Shown one piece after another: positions 14,970 through 22,323 of a stretch of 22,323 nt of DNA (positions are counted from its first letter, which is position 1; the number at the start of each line of letters is the position of its first letter). The DNA lies in assembly GCA_910586875.1 (NCBI GenBank), contig CAJUJI010000030.1, forward strand, positions 1-22,323, given 5' to 3'. The DNA is from an uncultured Anaerotruncus sp. Its GTDB lineage: Bacteria > Bacillota > Clostridia > Oscillospirales > Ruminococcaceae. Both the position numbers and the translations under genes were made by a program. The notes under the pieces were generated by a model, which was not told the origin of the DNA, did no database searches, and was given only the letters and a program-made list of their open reading frames with translations.

Positions 14970-15691
14970 ATGCGCACCTTCCGTTTTTCAAAGTTGGTAC
15001 AAATTTTTCCCAAAAATTGGTCAAATTCCTCCACCTGCTCTGGAATAGAATTTTTCGGCACCAACAAGCAGCGGGTAGCGGTCAGCATAACCATAAATAA
15101 GGTATCGCTCACCCGTACCTCGAAAATATCCCGCCAGAAATTCTCATATTCCTTGCCTTCATTATACTCCACAAATTTATTGGGGTACAAATCCACACAA
15201 ATTTCATTTTGCAGATAAGGCGTTTTCGCACACTGCTTTTTCAGCGTGCGGCGCAAGGCACCCTCATAAAAATAGCGGTAAAAGGTCAGGCTATACAGTC
15301 CCATCGCAAGCATCAGAACTGCCAGCAAAATACTGATTCCGATATTACGCTGCTGTTTGAGATTCTCGCCCATCACCAGCAGATAAATCAGAAAACCAGC
15401 CCCAAACAGCACTTCAAAGCCGCCGATGAGGGTAAATTTTTTCTTATTTTTAGCAATGACTGGTGCACCTGTAATTTTATGAAACTGAAAGTAATCCTCC
15501 AGTCCAATCCGATACCGCAGCGTCAGCTCTTTTTCCAAACCGTCACCCTGCTGCTCTGGCGGCGCTGTCTGCGCAACCGCAGGCTGCTCCTCCTCTACCG
15601 GTGCGCCAACAGCTTCGATTTCTGCCGCCGGCTGTGCAGAGGCAGTCTCCTCCTCCGGCTGCTGGTCGTCCATCCTTTCCTGTTCTGTCAT
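14966..15691 (-). CDS. YcxB-like membrane protein, first of pair
   Basis: 241 residues. The first 50 are acidic, Pro/Gln/Ala-rich and probably disordered. Two membrane segments follow (about residues 88-108 and 117-138), then a soluble domain whose strand order (NFWRDIFEVRVSDTLFMVML, CLLVPKNSI, FDQFLGKI) resembles YcxB-like domains. ATG 15691 has AAGGAG 8 nt upstream; an in-frame GTG at 15700 would overlap that site. It starts 12 nt after gyrB and is probably cotranscribed with it. Function unknown. Confidence 0.75.
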   Translation of the reverse strand: MTEQERMDDQQPEEETASAQPAAEIEAVGAPVEEEQPAVAQTAPPEQQGDGLEKELTLRYRIGLEDYFQFHKITGAPVIAKNKKKFTLIGGFEVLFGAGFLIYLLVMGENLKQQRNIGISILLAVLMLAMGLYSLTFYRYFYEGALRRTLKKQCAKTPYLQNEICVDLYPNKFVEYNEGKEYENFWRDIFEVRVSDTLFMVMLTATRCLLVPKNSIPEQVEEFDQFLGKICTNFEKRKVRI

Positions 15692-15703
15692 TTTATACAC
15701 TCC

Positions 15704-17647
15704 TTATATATCCAGGTTTTGTACATACTGAGCATTTTGCTCGATGAACTCACGGCGCGGGCCGACCTTATCCCCCATCAAAATGGTAAAAATCTCATCT
15801 GCTTTTACTGCATCCTCCATCGAAACCCGTAGCATTGTACGGTTAGCCGGATTCATGGTCGTTTCCCAAAGCTGCTCAGGGTCCATCTCACCCAGACCTT
15901 TATACCGCTGGATCTCACATTTTCCGTTCCCATCCGGACAGAGCTCGCGAATATATTGGTCACGCTCCGGTTCGGAAAAAGCGTACCGCACCTGCTTGCC
16001 GCGGCTAATTTTAAACAGCGGTGGCTGGGCAATACAAACATGTCCCTCCTCAATCAGCGGCCGCATAAAGCGGAAAAAGAAGGTGAGTAGCAGTGTTCTA
16101 ATATGACTACCATCCACATCCGCATCCGCCATAATAATAATTTTTCCGTACCGCAGTTTGGTTAGGTCAAATTCTTCTCCAAGGCCGGTGCCTAAGGCTG
16201 TAACAACCGGCATCAATTTTTCATTTCCGTATACCTTATCCAGCCGTGCCTTTTCGACGTTGAGCATCTTTCCCCAAAGCGGCAGAATCGCCTGGAACTT
16301 GCGGTCACGTCCGAGCTTTGCCGAACCGCCTGCGGAATCTCCCTCAACAATATAAATTTCGGTGCCTTCCGCGCCCTTCTGTGAACAATCAGCCAACTTG
16401 CCAGGTAGCTGAGCGCTTTCTAAAGCTGATTTACGGCGTGCAACCTCACGCGCCTTGCGTGCGGCCTCACGTGCGCGCGCTGCATTCAACGACTTATCCA
16501 AAATCGCGCGCGCAACCGCTGGGTTCTCCTCAAAATAAACCATCAGCTTTTCATAAACCATGCCGCTCACAAGCGTTCTCATGCTGGTATTGCCCAGCTT
16601 GACCTTTGTCTGGCTTTCAAACTGCGCATCGGTCAGCTTCACCGACAGAACCACCGTCAAGCCCTCGCGGACGTCCTCACCGGTCAAATTTTTATCGCTG
16701 TCCTTGAGGATGTTATACTTGCGTGCATAATCGTTCATCACGCGGGTAAGCCCCAGCTTAAACCCTTCCTCATGGGTGCCGCCGTCGGTTGTATGCACGT
16801 TGTTGACAAACGAAAGTATCAGCTCATTATAGCTGTCGTTATATTGTAGCGCCAGCTCTGCGCTACTGTCCCCATCCTGGGTGGAAAGATAAATTACCTC
16901 ATCATGCAGTGTTTCCAGCCCCTTACGCTGGTGAATATATTCTACAAAGCTGCAAATACCACCTTCATAACGAAGCTCCTTTACAACCGGTTCAACACCA
17001 CGCAGATCCTTTAGGATGATCAAGGTCCCCGCATTGAGGAAAGCCTGCTCCCGCATACGGTGGAGCAGCGTATCAAAATCATAGGTGGTGGTTTCCTGGA
17101 AAATTTCCGCATCTGCTTTAAAGGTAACGGTGGTACCAGTCTCGTTTGTATCCCCGATTTCCTTGAGGGGACCGGTTTCATCGCCGCGTTCATACCGCTG
17201 GAAATAGCGGTGTTCCCCGTTGCAAACCTCAACCTCCAACCATTCAGAGAGCGCATTTACCACCGATGCACCCACACCATGCAAGCCGCCAGAGAATTTG
17301 TAACCACTGCCGCCAAATTTTCCGCCTGCATGTAGGACGGTGAACACAACCGTCACCGCAGGTAACCCTGTTTGAGGCTGAATTCCAACAGGAATTCCGC
17401 GGCCATTGTCGCTGACGCGGATGATATTCTCCGGTAAAATCTCCACTGTAATTTTATCACAATGCCCAGCGAGTGCTTCGTCAATAGAATTGTCAACGAT
17501 TTCGTAAACTAGATGATGCAGACCCTTTGGCCCAGTCGTAGAAATATACATACCAGGTCGCTTTCGGACCGCCTCCAGTCCCTCTAATACCTGGATTTGT
17601 GTTCCATCATATTCCTGCTCCTGCTGCAAATTTACCTGTTCAGCCAT
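15704..17647 (-). CDS. gyrB: DNA gyrase subunit B
   Basis: 647 residues. GHKL ATPase motifs are present: VDNSIDEALAG, DNGRGIPV and GLHGVGASVVNALS. The TOPRIM domain contains EGDSAGGSAKLGRDRKFQ and the metal-binding DADVDGSHIRTLLLTF, and the tail ends PRREFIEQNAQYVQNLDI, as expected. ATG 17647 has GGAGG 5 nt upstream; an in-frame start at 17680 would add 11 residues. In the quinolone region the segment reads LPLWGKMLNVEKAR, with Trp where E. coli has Lys447. It follows remB and is the first gyrase gene of the operon. Confidence 0.98.
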   Translation of the reverse strand: MAEQVNLQQEQEYDGTQIQVLEGLEAVRKRPGMYISTTGPKGLHHLVYEIVDNSIDEALAGHCDKITVEILPENIIRVSDNGRGIPVGIQPQTGLPAVTVVFTVLHAGGKFGGSGYKFSGGLHGVGASVVNALSEWLEVEVCNGEHRYFQRYERGDETGPLKEIGDTNETGTTVTFKADAEIFQETTTYDFDTLLHRMREQAFLNAGTLIILKDLRGVEPVVKELRYEGGICSFVEYIHQRKGLETLHDEVIYLSTQDGDSSAELALQYNDSYNELILSFVNNVHTTDGGTHEEGFKLGLTRVMNDYARKYNILKDSDKNLTGEDVREGLTVVLSVKLTDAQFESQTKVKLGNTSMRTLVSGMVYEKLMVYFEENPAVARAILDKSLNAARAREAARKAREVARRKSALESAQLPGKLADCSQKGAEGTEIYIVEGDSAGGSAKLGRDRKFQAILPLWGKMLNVEKARLDKVYGNEKLMPVVTALGTGLGEEFDLTKLRYGKIIIMADADVDGSHIRTLLLTFFFRFMRPLIEEGHVCIAQPPLFKISRGKQVRYAFSEPERDQYIRELCPDGNGKCEIQRYKGLGEMDPEQLWETTMNPANRTMLRVSMEDAVKADEIFTILMGDKVGPRREFIEQNAQYVQNLDI

Positions 17648-17725
17648 AAAGTCCTCCTTTTCTTCCTTTCCCAATTCCATTTGCGCCGGCTTAAAAGTTT
17701 GTCTCTATCGATTTATTCAGTTCTG

Positions 17726-18001
17726 CTATTTTTCTATATTAGAAATTCCATCCATAAACCCCGATCGCTTTTTTAATGTCGCAGAGGATATTTGGGTAAT
17801 ATAAACGGTCGATTGTTTTTTCTTAGCACAGATCACAAAAGACTTTGGGAGCTCGTAGGAGACATTTACTACCCTGCCCTTTTGCTCGGATTTCGCCAGA
17901 AATTCCTTTGTAATTCTTGAAATCGATGTATTTTCCAAATCGAAAATTCCTACAAGCTCTTCCGTACGAACAATAGTGTCCTGCCCGAGATGCAGATACA
18001 T
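17726..18001 (-). CDS. remB: RemB-like DUF370 protein
   Basis: 91 residues. It begins MYLHLGQDTIV, as in the RemB/YaaB proteins encoded between recF and gyrB in Bacillus, and carries the KKRSGFMDGISN tail region. RemA relatives are DNA-binding matrix regulators; RemB's own role is less defined. The start has AAGGAGG 7 nt upstream; the frame extends to 18037 but without a comparable site. It follows recF after 37 nt. Confidence 0.85.
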   Translation of the reverse strand: MYLHLGQDTIVRTEELVGIFDLENTSISRITKEFLAKSEQKGRVVNVSYELPKSFVICAKKKQSTVYITQISSATLKKRSGFMDGISNIEK

Positions 18002-18038
18002 ACACTTGCCTCCTTCTACTGAAAGATTACCACACACT

Positions 18039-19154
18039 TTAAAATGAAAATTCTTGGTAATTCGCTACTCTCCCATTTTCTAACTGTATTCCAACCCCTG
18101 CTTGCAACCCTCGCAAATTTGTCTGATCACAGCAGGTCATCACAAGCTGACGGTTCTTCAGATGATTTAACAGATAATCCTGTCTTTTTTCATCCAGCTC
18201 ACTCATGACATCATCTAACAGTACCACCGGATACTCTCCTATTGTTTCTTTGATTATCTCACATTCCGCCAGTTTGAGCGATAACACACAGCTGCGCTGT
18301 TGTCCCTGAGAGCCAAATACTCTGGCGCTGTTTCCATCCAATAAAATTTCGATGTCATCCCGATGCGGCCCATAGTTGGTATTACGGGTGCGCAGGTCTT
18401 CTTCTCGCTGCTGCTGCAAACAAGCAAACACCTGCTTTTCAATCTCCGGGATATCCTTTTCCAAATCGCATTCCAAAGTAGACAGATATTGAAAATCCAA
18501 TACCTCCTGGTTGTTAGAAATGCCCGCATAGGTCTGTTGCGCAAACGGCCGAAGCCGCTGCACAAAGCTAGCACGCGTTTTCAGTACAACCGCCGCAAAA
18601 GCAGCAAGCCGCTGATCCCAAATATCCAACGTATCCATCAAGCCCGGCGCATATTGCAGATCCTTTAACAGATGATTGCGCTGGTCCAACACCCGATTGT
18701 ACTGACTGAGCATATGGATATATTTCGGTTTGATCTGGCAGATGGAGGTATCAATAAATTTTCGCTTTTCCTGTGGACCATTTTTAATTAAAGAGAGGTG
18801 TGTGGGAGAAAAAACCACTGCACAAAAATGTCCTGCAAGCTCGGTAGGCGATTTTAGCGGAATTTCATTGAGCACTGCTGAACGCCGGTTTTCGATGGTC
18901 AGCGTCGCCGACTGCTCTCGTTCCCCCGCGAAAAAATCCATCTCGGCGGTACCCTGCGCACAACCGAACCGGACGAGCTGTTGGTCCTTTGCACCACGAA
19001 AGCTCTTTGCACCGGTGAACATCCAAACAGCCTCAATAAAATTGGTCTTGCCCTGGCCATTATCCCCATAAATCACATTTGCATGTTCGCAAAGGGTGAG
19101 CTCCAGCTGGCAAAGATTGCGAAAATCACATAGCTTTATGCGGTTAATTCTCAC
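18039..19154 (-). CDS. recF: DNA replication and repair protein RecF
   Basis: 371 residues. An SMC-like ATPase with Walker A GDNGQGKT (30-37), a signature-like FGSQGQQRS and Walker B VVLLDDVMSELD. RecF loads RecA at gaps with RecO and RecR. The start is GTG 19154, with GAGG 6 nt upstream inside the S4 gene; the genes overlap by 11 nt, so they are coupled. Confidence 0.96.
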   Translation of the reverse strand: MRINRIKLCDFRNLCQLELTLCEHANVIYGDNGQGKTNFIEAVWMFTGAKSFRGAKDQQLVRFGCAQGTAEMDFFAGEREQSATLTIENRRSAVLNEIPLKSPTELAGHFCAVVFSPTHLSLIKNGPQEKRKFIDTSICQIKPKYIHMLSQYNRVLDQRNHLLKDLQYAPGLMDTLDIWDQRLAAFAAVVLKTRASFVQRLRPFAQQTYAGISNNQEVLDFQYLSTLECDLEKDIPEIEKQVFACLQQQREEDLRTRNTNYGPHRDDIEILLDGNSARVFGSQGQQRSCVLSLKLAECEIIKETIGEYPVVLLDDVMSELDEKRQDYLLNHLKNRQLVMTCCDQTNLRGLQAGVGIQLENGRVANYQEFSF

Positions 19155-19365
19155 GTTTTACCTCGATCATTCTGTCATCAATGCGCACCAGATCGCCTGG
19201 ACAAATTTTTTTGCCGCGCATGGTGCAGACCTCGTCATTGAGGAAAACACTGCCACTTGCAATCAGCTCTTTCCCCTGTCCACCGGTCTGCACGACCCCT
19301 GCATATTTCAGCAGCGCGTCCAGCTTGATAAATTCTGTATGAATCTGCACTGTCATTCGTTCCAT
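19144..19365 (-). CDS. yaaA: S4-domain RNA-binding protein, YaaA family
   Basis: 73 residues, almost all one S4 fold: FIKLDALLKYAGVVQTGGQ, then FLNDEV and MRGKKICPGDLV. The family is encoded between dnaN and recF in Firmicutes and probably binds ribosomal or structured RNA. I chose ATG 19365 because MERMTVQ aligns with relatives and GGGGG lies just upstream; ATG 19380 overlaps the dnaN stop and would add five residues. Confidence 0.88.
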   Translation of the reverse strand: MERMTVQIHTEFIKLDALLKYAGVVQTGGQGKELIASGSVFLNDEVCTMRGKKICPGDLVRIDDRMIEVKREN

Positions 19366-19376
19366 GCAATCCCCCA

Positions 19377-20480
19377 TCATTCGCTTTTGAGGCGAACCGG
19401 CAGCACCAGAAAGGTAAAGCTATCCCCCTCCAGCGGCATCAGCTTGATCGGAGAAAGCGGCCCATTCATCACCAATTGAATTTCGTCCCCCTCGCTTGCT
19501 TTGAGTGCATCCAGCATATAACGGCTGTTAAAACCAATTTCTACATTGTCTCCCGACTGACTGCATCCAATCTCGTCGTATGCTTTACCGATTGCAGTGG
19601 AACAGGAAATTTTAATCAACCCGTCCTCAAAGCGCAGGCGCAGCGGACTCTTAATATTGTCGGAGATCAACAGTGCAGCGCGATCGATGGCGCTGATAAA
19701 TTCGCGGGTGCTGATGCGGATCGAAGTTTGCCCACCTGTTGGAATCGCTGCTTTATAATCTAAGAACTCACCCTCCAACAGACGGGACACCACATGATAA
19801 TTGCCGATCCGGAAGATGATATGCCGTTTAGAAACATTGACCTCAATTTCATTCTCTTCATCCCGCAGCAATTTCGCCACCTCAGAAAGAGACTTTCCAG
19901 GCACAATAAAGGAGAGCGCTTTCTCATAGTTGATCTTTTCCCGCCGGAGTGCCAACCGATAGCCGTCTACCGATACCACATTCATTTCTCCATCCTGAAT
20001 ATCAAACAGAGAGCCTGTATGAACCGGCTTGCTATCGCTGATTGCGATTGCAAACAAGGTTTGGGTGATCATATTCTTGAGCACCGATTGTGACAGCTCT
20101 AACATTTCCGCCTGCGCAACCGCTGGAAGCTCCGGATACTCCGATGCAGGGATGCCCAAAATGGTGTATTCGGTCATCTGCCCTTTAATAATCGTGAGCA
20201 GCTTTTCATCCGAATGGATGCTTACCTCCTCGCTGGGCATCCGGCGGATCATATCCAGGAACAAACGTGCTGACAGTACAATTTCTCCCTGTTCGATCAC
20301 CTCTGCTGGGATATCGGTGGAGATTGCGAGCTCCAGATCATATCCGGTCAGGGACAGGCAGTTGCCGTGTGCGCGCAGCAGTACTCCCTCCAACGCAGCT
20401 AGCGTATTTTTGGCAGAGACCGCGCGGGAAACGTTTGCAGCTGCGTCAACCAATCGTTGTTTTTCACAGATTACTTTCAT
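19377..20480 (-). CDS. dnaN: DNA polymerase III beta subunit (sliding clamp)
   Basis: 367 residues, the usual length for three clamp domains. It has the N-terminal MKVICEKQRLVDAAANVSRAV, LSLTGYDLELAI in domain I and the C-terminal end FTFLVLPVRL. It holds polymerase III on DNA. GGAGG lies 11 nt upstream of the ATG. A 356-nt origin spacer separates it from dnaA. Confidence 0.97.
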   Translation of the reverse strand: MKVICEKQRLVDAAANVSRAVSAKNTLAALEGVLLRAHGNCLSLTGYDLELAISTDIPAEVIEQGEIVLSARLFLDMIRRMPSEEVSIHSDEKLLTIIKGQMTEYTILGIPASEYPELPAVAQAEMLELSQSVLKNMITQTLFAIAISDSKPVHTGSLFDIQDGEMNVVSVDGYRLALRREKINYEKALSFIVPGKSLSEVAKLLRDEENEIEVNVSKRHIIFRIGNYHVVSRLLEGEFLDYKAAIPTGGQTSIRISTREFISAIDRAALLISDNIKSPLRLRFEDGLIKISCSTAIGKAYDEIGCSQSGDNVEIGFNSRYMLDALKASEGDEIQLVMNGPLSPIKLMPLEGDSFTFLVLPVRLKSE

Positions 20481-20561
20481 TTGAGCGAATACCTCCGTTA
20501 TAGTCTCGTTTCCACAAGGTAAAGGAAAACGGAAAATCAGTTAGAGTGAGTAAAATAAAAA

Positions 20562-20579
20562 TAGTAGTAGTAGTAGTAA
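20562..20579 (+). promoter_or_regulatory. DnaA-trio, six units
   Basis: TAG repeated five times then TAA on the plus strand, matching the 5'-TA(G/A)-3' trio bound by the DnaA filament. Boxes lie on its 3' side and AT-rich DNA on its 5' side, as the model requires. Confidence 0.85.
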
Positions 20580-20588
20580 AACCGGAAA

Positions 20589-20816
20589 AGTGGAAAAGCT
20601 CCCAAAGGACGATGTGAAGGGGTTTGCACAAAAACAGAAACAAAATTTGGATTGTTGTGAACTTGTGAAAAAGAAGAAATGCAATCCAATTGTTCACAAA
20701 AACGTGAAAAAAAACCTTGGAAAGTCAAGAAAATGTGGAAAACTCAGTGGAAAGCGTGAAAACCTTCTGTTTTAATGCACAAATTCAACAACCAGAGGAT
20801 TGTGAACTGTGGAAAA
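20589..20816. repeat. DnaA-box cluster downstream of dnaA
   Basis: Boxes close to TTWTNCACA: AGTGGAAAA (20589-20597, rc TTTTCCACT), TGTGAAAAA (20664-20672), TTGTTCACA (20690-20698), TGTGGAAAA (20734-20742) and TGTGGAAAA (20808-20816). The TTTTCCACA form recurs and seems to be the local consensus. A further box, GTTTCCACA, lies at 20508-20516 near dnaN. Confidence 0.75.
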
Positions 20817-20836
20817 TAAGAAGATTTGCAGTAAAT

Positions 20837-22174
20837 TTAACTATCTCGAATGTTTTTGATGATGTCCTCAATGGTTTCCTTGTAACGCAGGTCGTTGTTC
20901 ATGTTTTTCTCCACCTGCTGAAGCGCATACACGATGGTACTATGGTCACGTCCACCGAATTCCTCGCCGATGGTGGCCATTGACATCTGTGTGATATCGC
21001 GCACAATATAGATTGCAACCTGCCGCGCGGAGGATATCTGGGCGCTGCGCTTATTGGAACGGATGTCCTGTGGAGAGATCCCGTAGGTACGGCCCACCTC
21101 AGCAATAATCCGTTCAACGGTGACAGGGACAGGCTGGTTATCGTTTAAAATATCACGGATTGCGTTTTGTGCAATCACAATAGAAGGGTTGGTTCCCTGA
21201 AGCAGCTTGTAGGCTTTCATTTTTTTGACCGCACCTTCCAGCTGCCGGATGTTGGTCTTTAACCGGTTCGCGATATATTCCGCTACATCATCCGGAATGC
21301 TGATATCCAATAGCTGTGCCTTGCGCCGGATAATTGCAATGCGCGTTTCAAAGTCTGGCGTTTGAATGTCTGCCAAAAGCCCCCATTCAAAACGGGTGCG
21401 CAACCGGTCCTCAAGGGTTTTAATCTCCTTTGGTGGACGGTCGGAAGCAAGTACAATTTGTTTGCCGGATTCATAGAGGGTGTTAAAGGTATGGAAAAAT
21501 TCCTCCTGGGTGCTTTCCTTACCGCCGATGAATTGGATGTCATCCACCAACAAAACATCCGCTTGACGGTATTTTTCTCGAAAAGCAGGGGTGGTATGAT
21601 CCTGAATCGCGGTGATAATTCCATTTGCAAACTCGTCGCCCTTTACATAAACGATGTTATAGGAGGGACGGTTTTTATGGATGTCCGCGGTAATTGCATG
21701 TAGCAGGTGGGTTTTTCCCAGGCCGGATGCGCCATAAATAAACAAGGGATTATACGCATTGGCAGGATTTGCGGCGACCGCTACCGATGCTGCATGTGCA
21801 AATTTATTGGAGGAACCCACAATAAAGGTATCAAAGGTATAATCGTATTCGCCATTGTTGCCGGTGGGGTCCAGCTCCTCCTGTACAGGAGCGGAGGAGG
21901 TTGCTGTAAAAGGCGCTTCAGGGGAGAGCATGTCGCAGGAGATGTTAATTTCTACCGGGAAACCGAGGGTATCCTCAAAGGTAGATTTTAGAATAGAGGT
22001 ATATTTTTCTCGAACGATGTTCATTTTAAATTCGGAGTTAACACGCAGATAGGCAACCGAACCATCCAAACGGATCGGGGAGATATCCTTTAGCCAGAGG
22101 TTAAAAGCAACTTCTGACATTTTCCCGCGGCAGCTTTCCAGAACAAGCGCAAAAAGGTCAGCGAAGGATTCCAT
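20837..22174 (-). CDS. dnaA: Chromosomal replication initiator DnaA
   Basis: 445 residues. Domain I (1-80) binds helicase and regulators, followed by a short linker. The AAA+ domain has Walker A GASGLGKT (148-155) and Walker B LLVDDIQ (208-214). Domain IV carries the box-binding signature GGRDHSTIVYALQQVE. ATG 22174 has AAGGAGC 8 nt upstream; the frame continues to 22258 but the extra residues are not part of the family. Promoter and DnaA boxes upstream indicate self-regulation. Confidence 0.98.
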   Translation of the reverse strand: MESFADLFALVLESCRGKMSEVAFNLWLKDISPIRLDGSVAYLRVNSEFKMNIVREKYTSILKSTFEDTLGFPVEINISCDMLSPEAPFTATSSAPVQEELDPTGNNGEYDYTFDTFIVGSSNKFAHAASVAVAANPANAYNPLFIYGASGLGKTHLLHAITADIHKNRPSYNIVYVKGDEFANGIITAIQDHTTPAFREKYRQADVLLVDDIQFIGGKESTQEEFFHTFNTLYESGKQIVLASDRPPKEIKTLEDRLRTRFEWGLLADIQTPDFETRIAIIRRKAQLLDISIPDDVAEYIANRLKTNIRQLEGAVKKMKAYKLLQGTNPSIVIAQNAIRDILNDNQPVPVTVERIIAEVGRTYGISPQDIRSNKRSAQISSARQVAIYIVRDITQMSMATIGEEFGGRDHSTIVYALQQVEKNMNNDLRYKETIEDIIKNIRDS

Positions 22175-22237
22175 AATTGTCCGCTCCTTACGTGAATAAA
22201 TGGTGGAATTCTGTTTGAATTTACGTGTAGAGGATTT

Positions 22238-22312
22238 CTTTCCACAGGTTTTTGACAACCTCGTAACTTATCCAGTATAGCATATTTTGTGATGGGATTC
22301 AAGTATTCCACA
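22238..22312. promoter_or_regulatory. DnaA boxes around the dnaA promoter
   Basis: CTTTCCACA (22238-22246), TTATCCAGT (22268-22276) and TATTCCACA (22304-22312) resemble DnaA boxes. One overlaps the -10 and one lies next to the -35, consistent with repression by DnaA and with a second origin subregion. Confidence 0.65.
22274..22302 (-). promoter_or_regulatory. dnaA promoter
   Basis: On the minus strand, TTGAAT (22302-22297), a 17-nt spacer and TATACT (22279-22274) form a good housekeeping promoter about 100 nt upstream of the dnaA start. Confidence 0.75.
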
Positions 22313-22323
22313 GTGTTTGGGAG

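Larger units (their letters stand above)
20481..20836. other. oriC: oriC: unwinding region between dnaA and dnaN
   Basis: This 356-nt gene-free spacer is AT-rich and holds clustered DnaA boxes, a GC-containing patch (ACCGG, 20581-20585), a DnaA-trio (20562-20579) and an AT-rich flank (about 20530-20561) on the dnaN side. The order box, GC patch, trio, AT-rich DNA is that of the Bacillus-type basal unwinding system, in the correct strand orientation. No promoter for dnaN could be assigned with confidence. Confidence 0.85.

Noticed and set aside
20590..20775. Small Lys-rich open frame in the origin spacer
   Set aside because: It runs through the DnaA boxes, is low-complexity and has no ribosome binding site; a by-product of A-rich origin DNA.
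1..22323. CRISPR arrays, tRNA or rRNA genes, dif sites
   Set aside because: No regularly spaced repeats, no tRNA or rRNA gene that I could recognise, and no dif-like sequence next to the phage module.

Overview
The window is the replication-origin region of a low-to-moderate GC Gram-positive bacterium, most likely a member of Clostridia and plausibly an Oscillospirales (Ruminococcaceae-like) anaerobe. This rests on the order dnaA-dnaN-S4 gene-recF-remB-gyrB-gyrA, on a Bacillus-type noc-parA-parB cluster with canonical parS sites, on strong AGGAGG-type ribosome binding sites, and on the residue patterns of GyrA and GyrB. The genus assignment is inference.

Right part (about 3.7-22.3 kb). Every gene reads leftward, away from dnaA. 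The first group is dnaA, oriC, dnaN, the YaaA-type S4 gene, recF, remB, gyrB, two YcxB-like membrane protein genes and gyrA, closed by a terminator. The second is a tRNA/rRNA modification operon, mnmE-mnmG-rsmG, ending in a terminator hairpin that overlaps the last rsmG codons. The third is noc, then parA-parB-acyl-ACP thioesterase with its own promoter. The dnaA-dnaN spacer holds DnaA boxes, a GC-rich patch and a perfect six-unit DnaA-trio (TAG x5 + TAA), which together form a recognisable unwinding element. A second group of boxes overlaps the dnaA promoter. Two parS sites sit upstream of the parA promoter and a third lies inside mnmG.

Left part (1-3.7 kb). This is an accessory island reading mainly rightward. 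It holds the 3' end of a filamentous-phage (inovirus-like) morphogenesis module: the C-terminus of an anchored minor-coat-like protein, a small pVI-like hydrophobic protein, and a pI/Zot ATPase whose predicted membrane segment is N-terminal. A perfect bidirectional terminator follows, then two small leftward genes (one apparently decayed), an IS30-family DDE transposase, and a two-TM protein with a repeated DGTPYEFTDPF motif whose reading frame overlaps the transposase stop. A bidirectional terminator separates the island from the host thioesterase gene.

The most novel part is this inovirus-like element next to a Gram-positive oriC, with an IS30-like transposase that may be its integration enzyme. 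The phage coat, replication and left-end genes lie outside the window, so the element cannot be called complete or active from this sequence.
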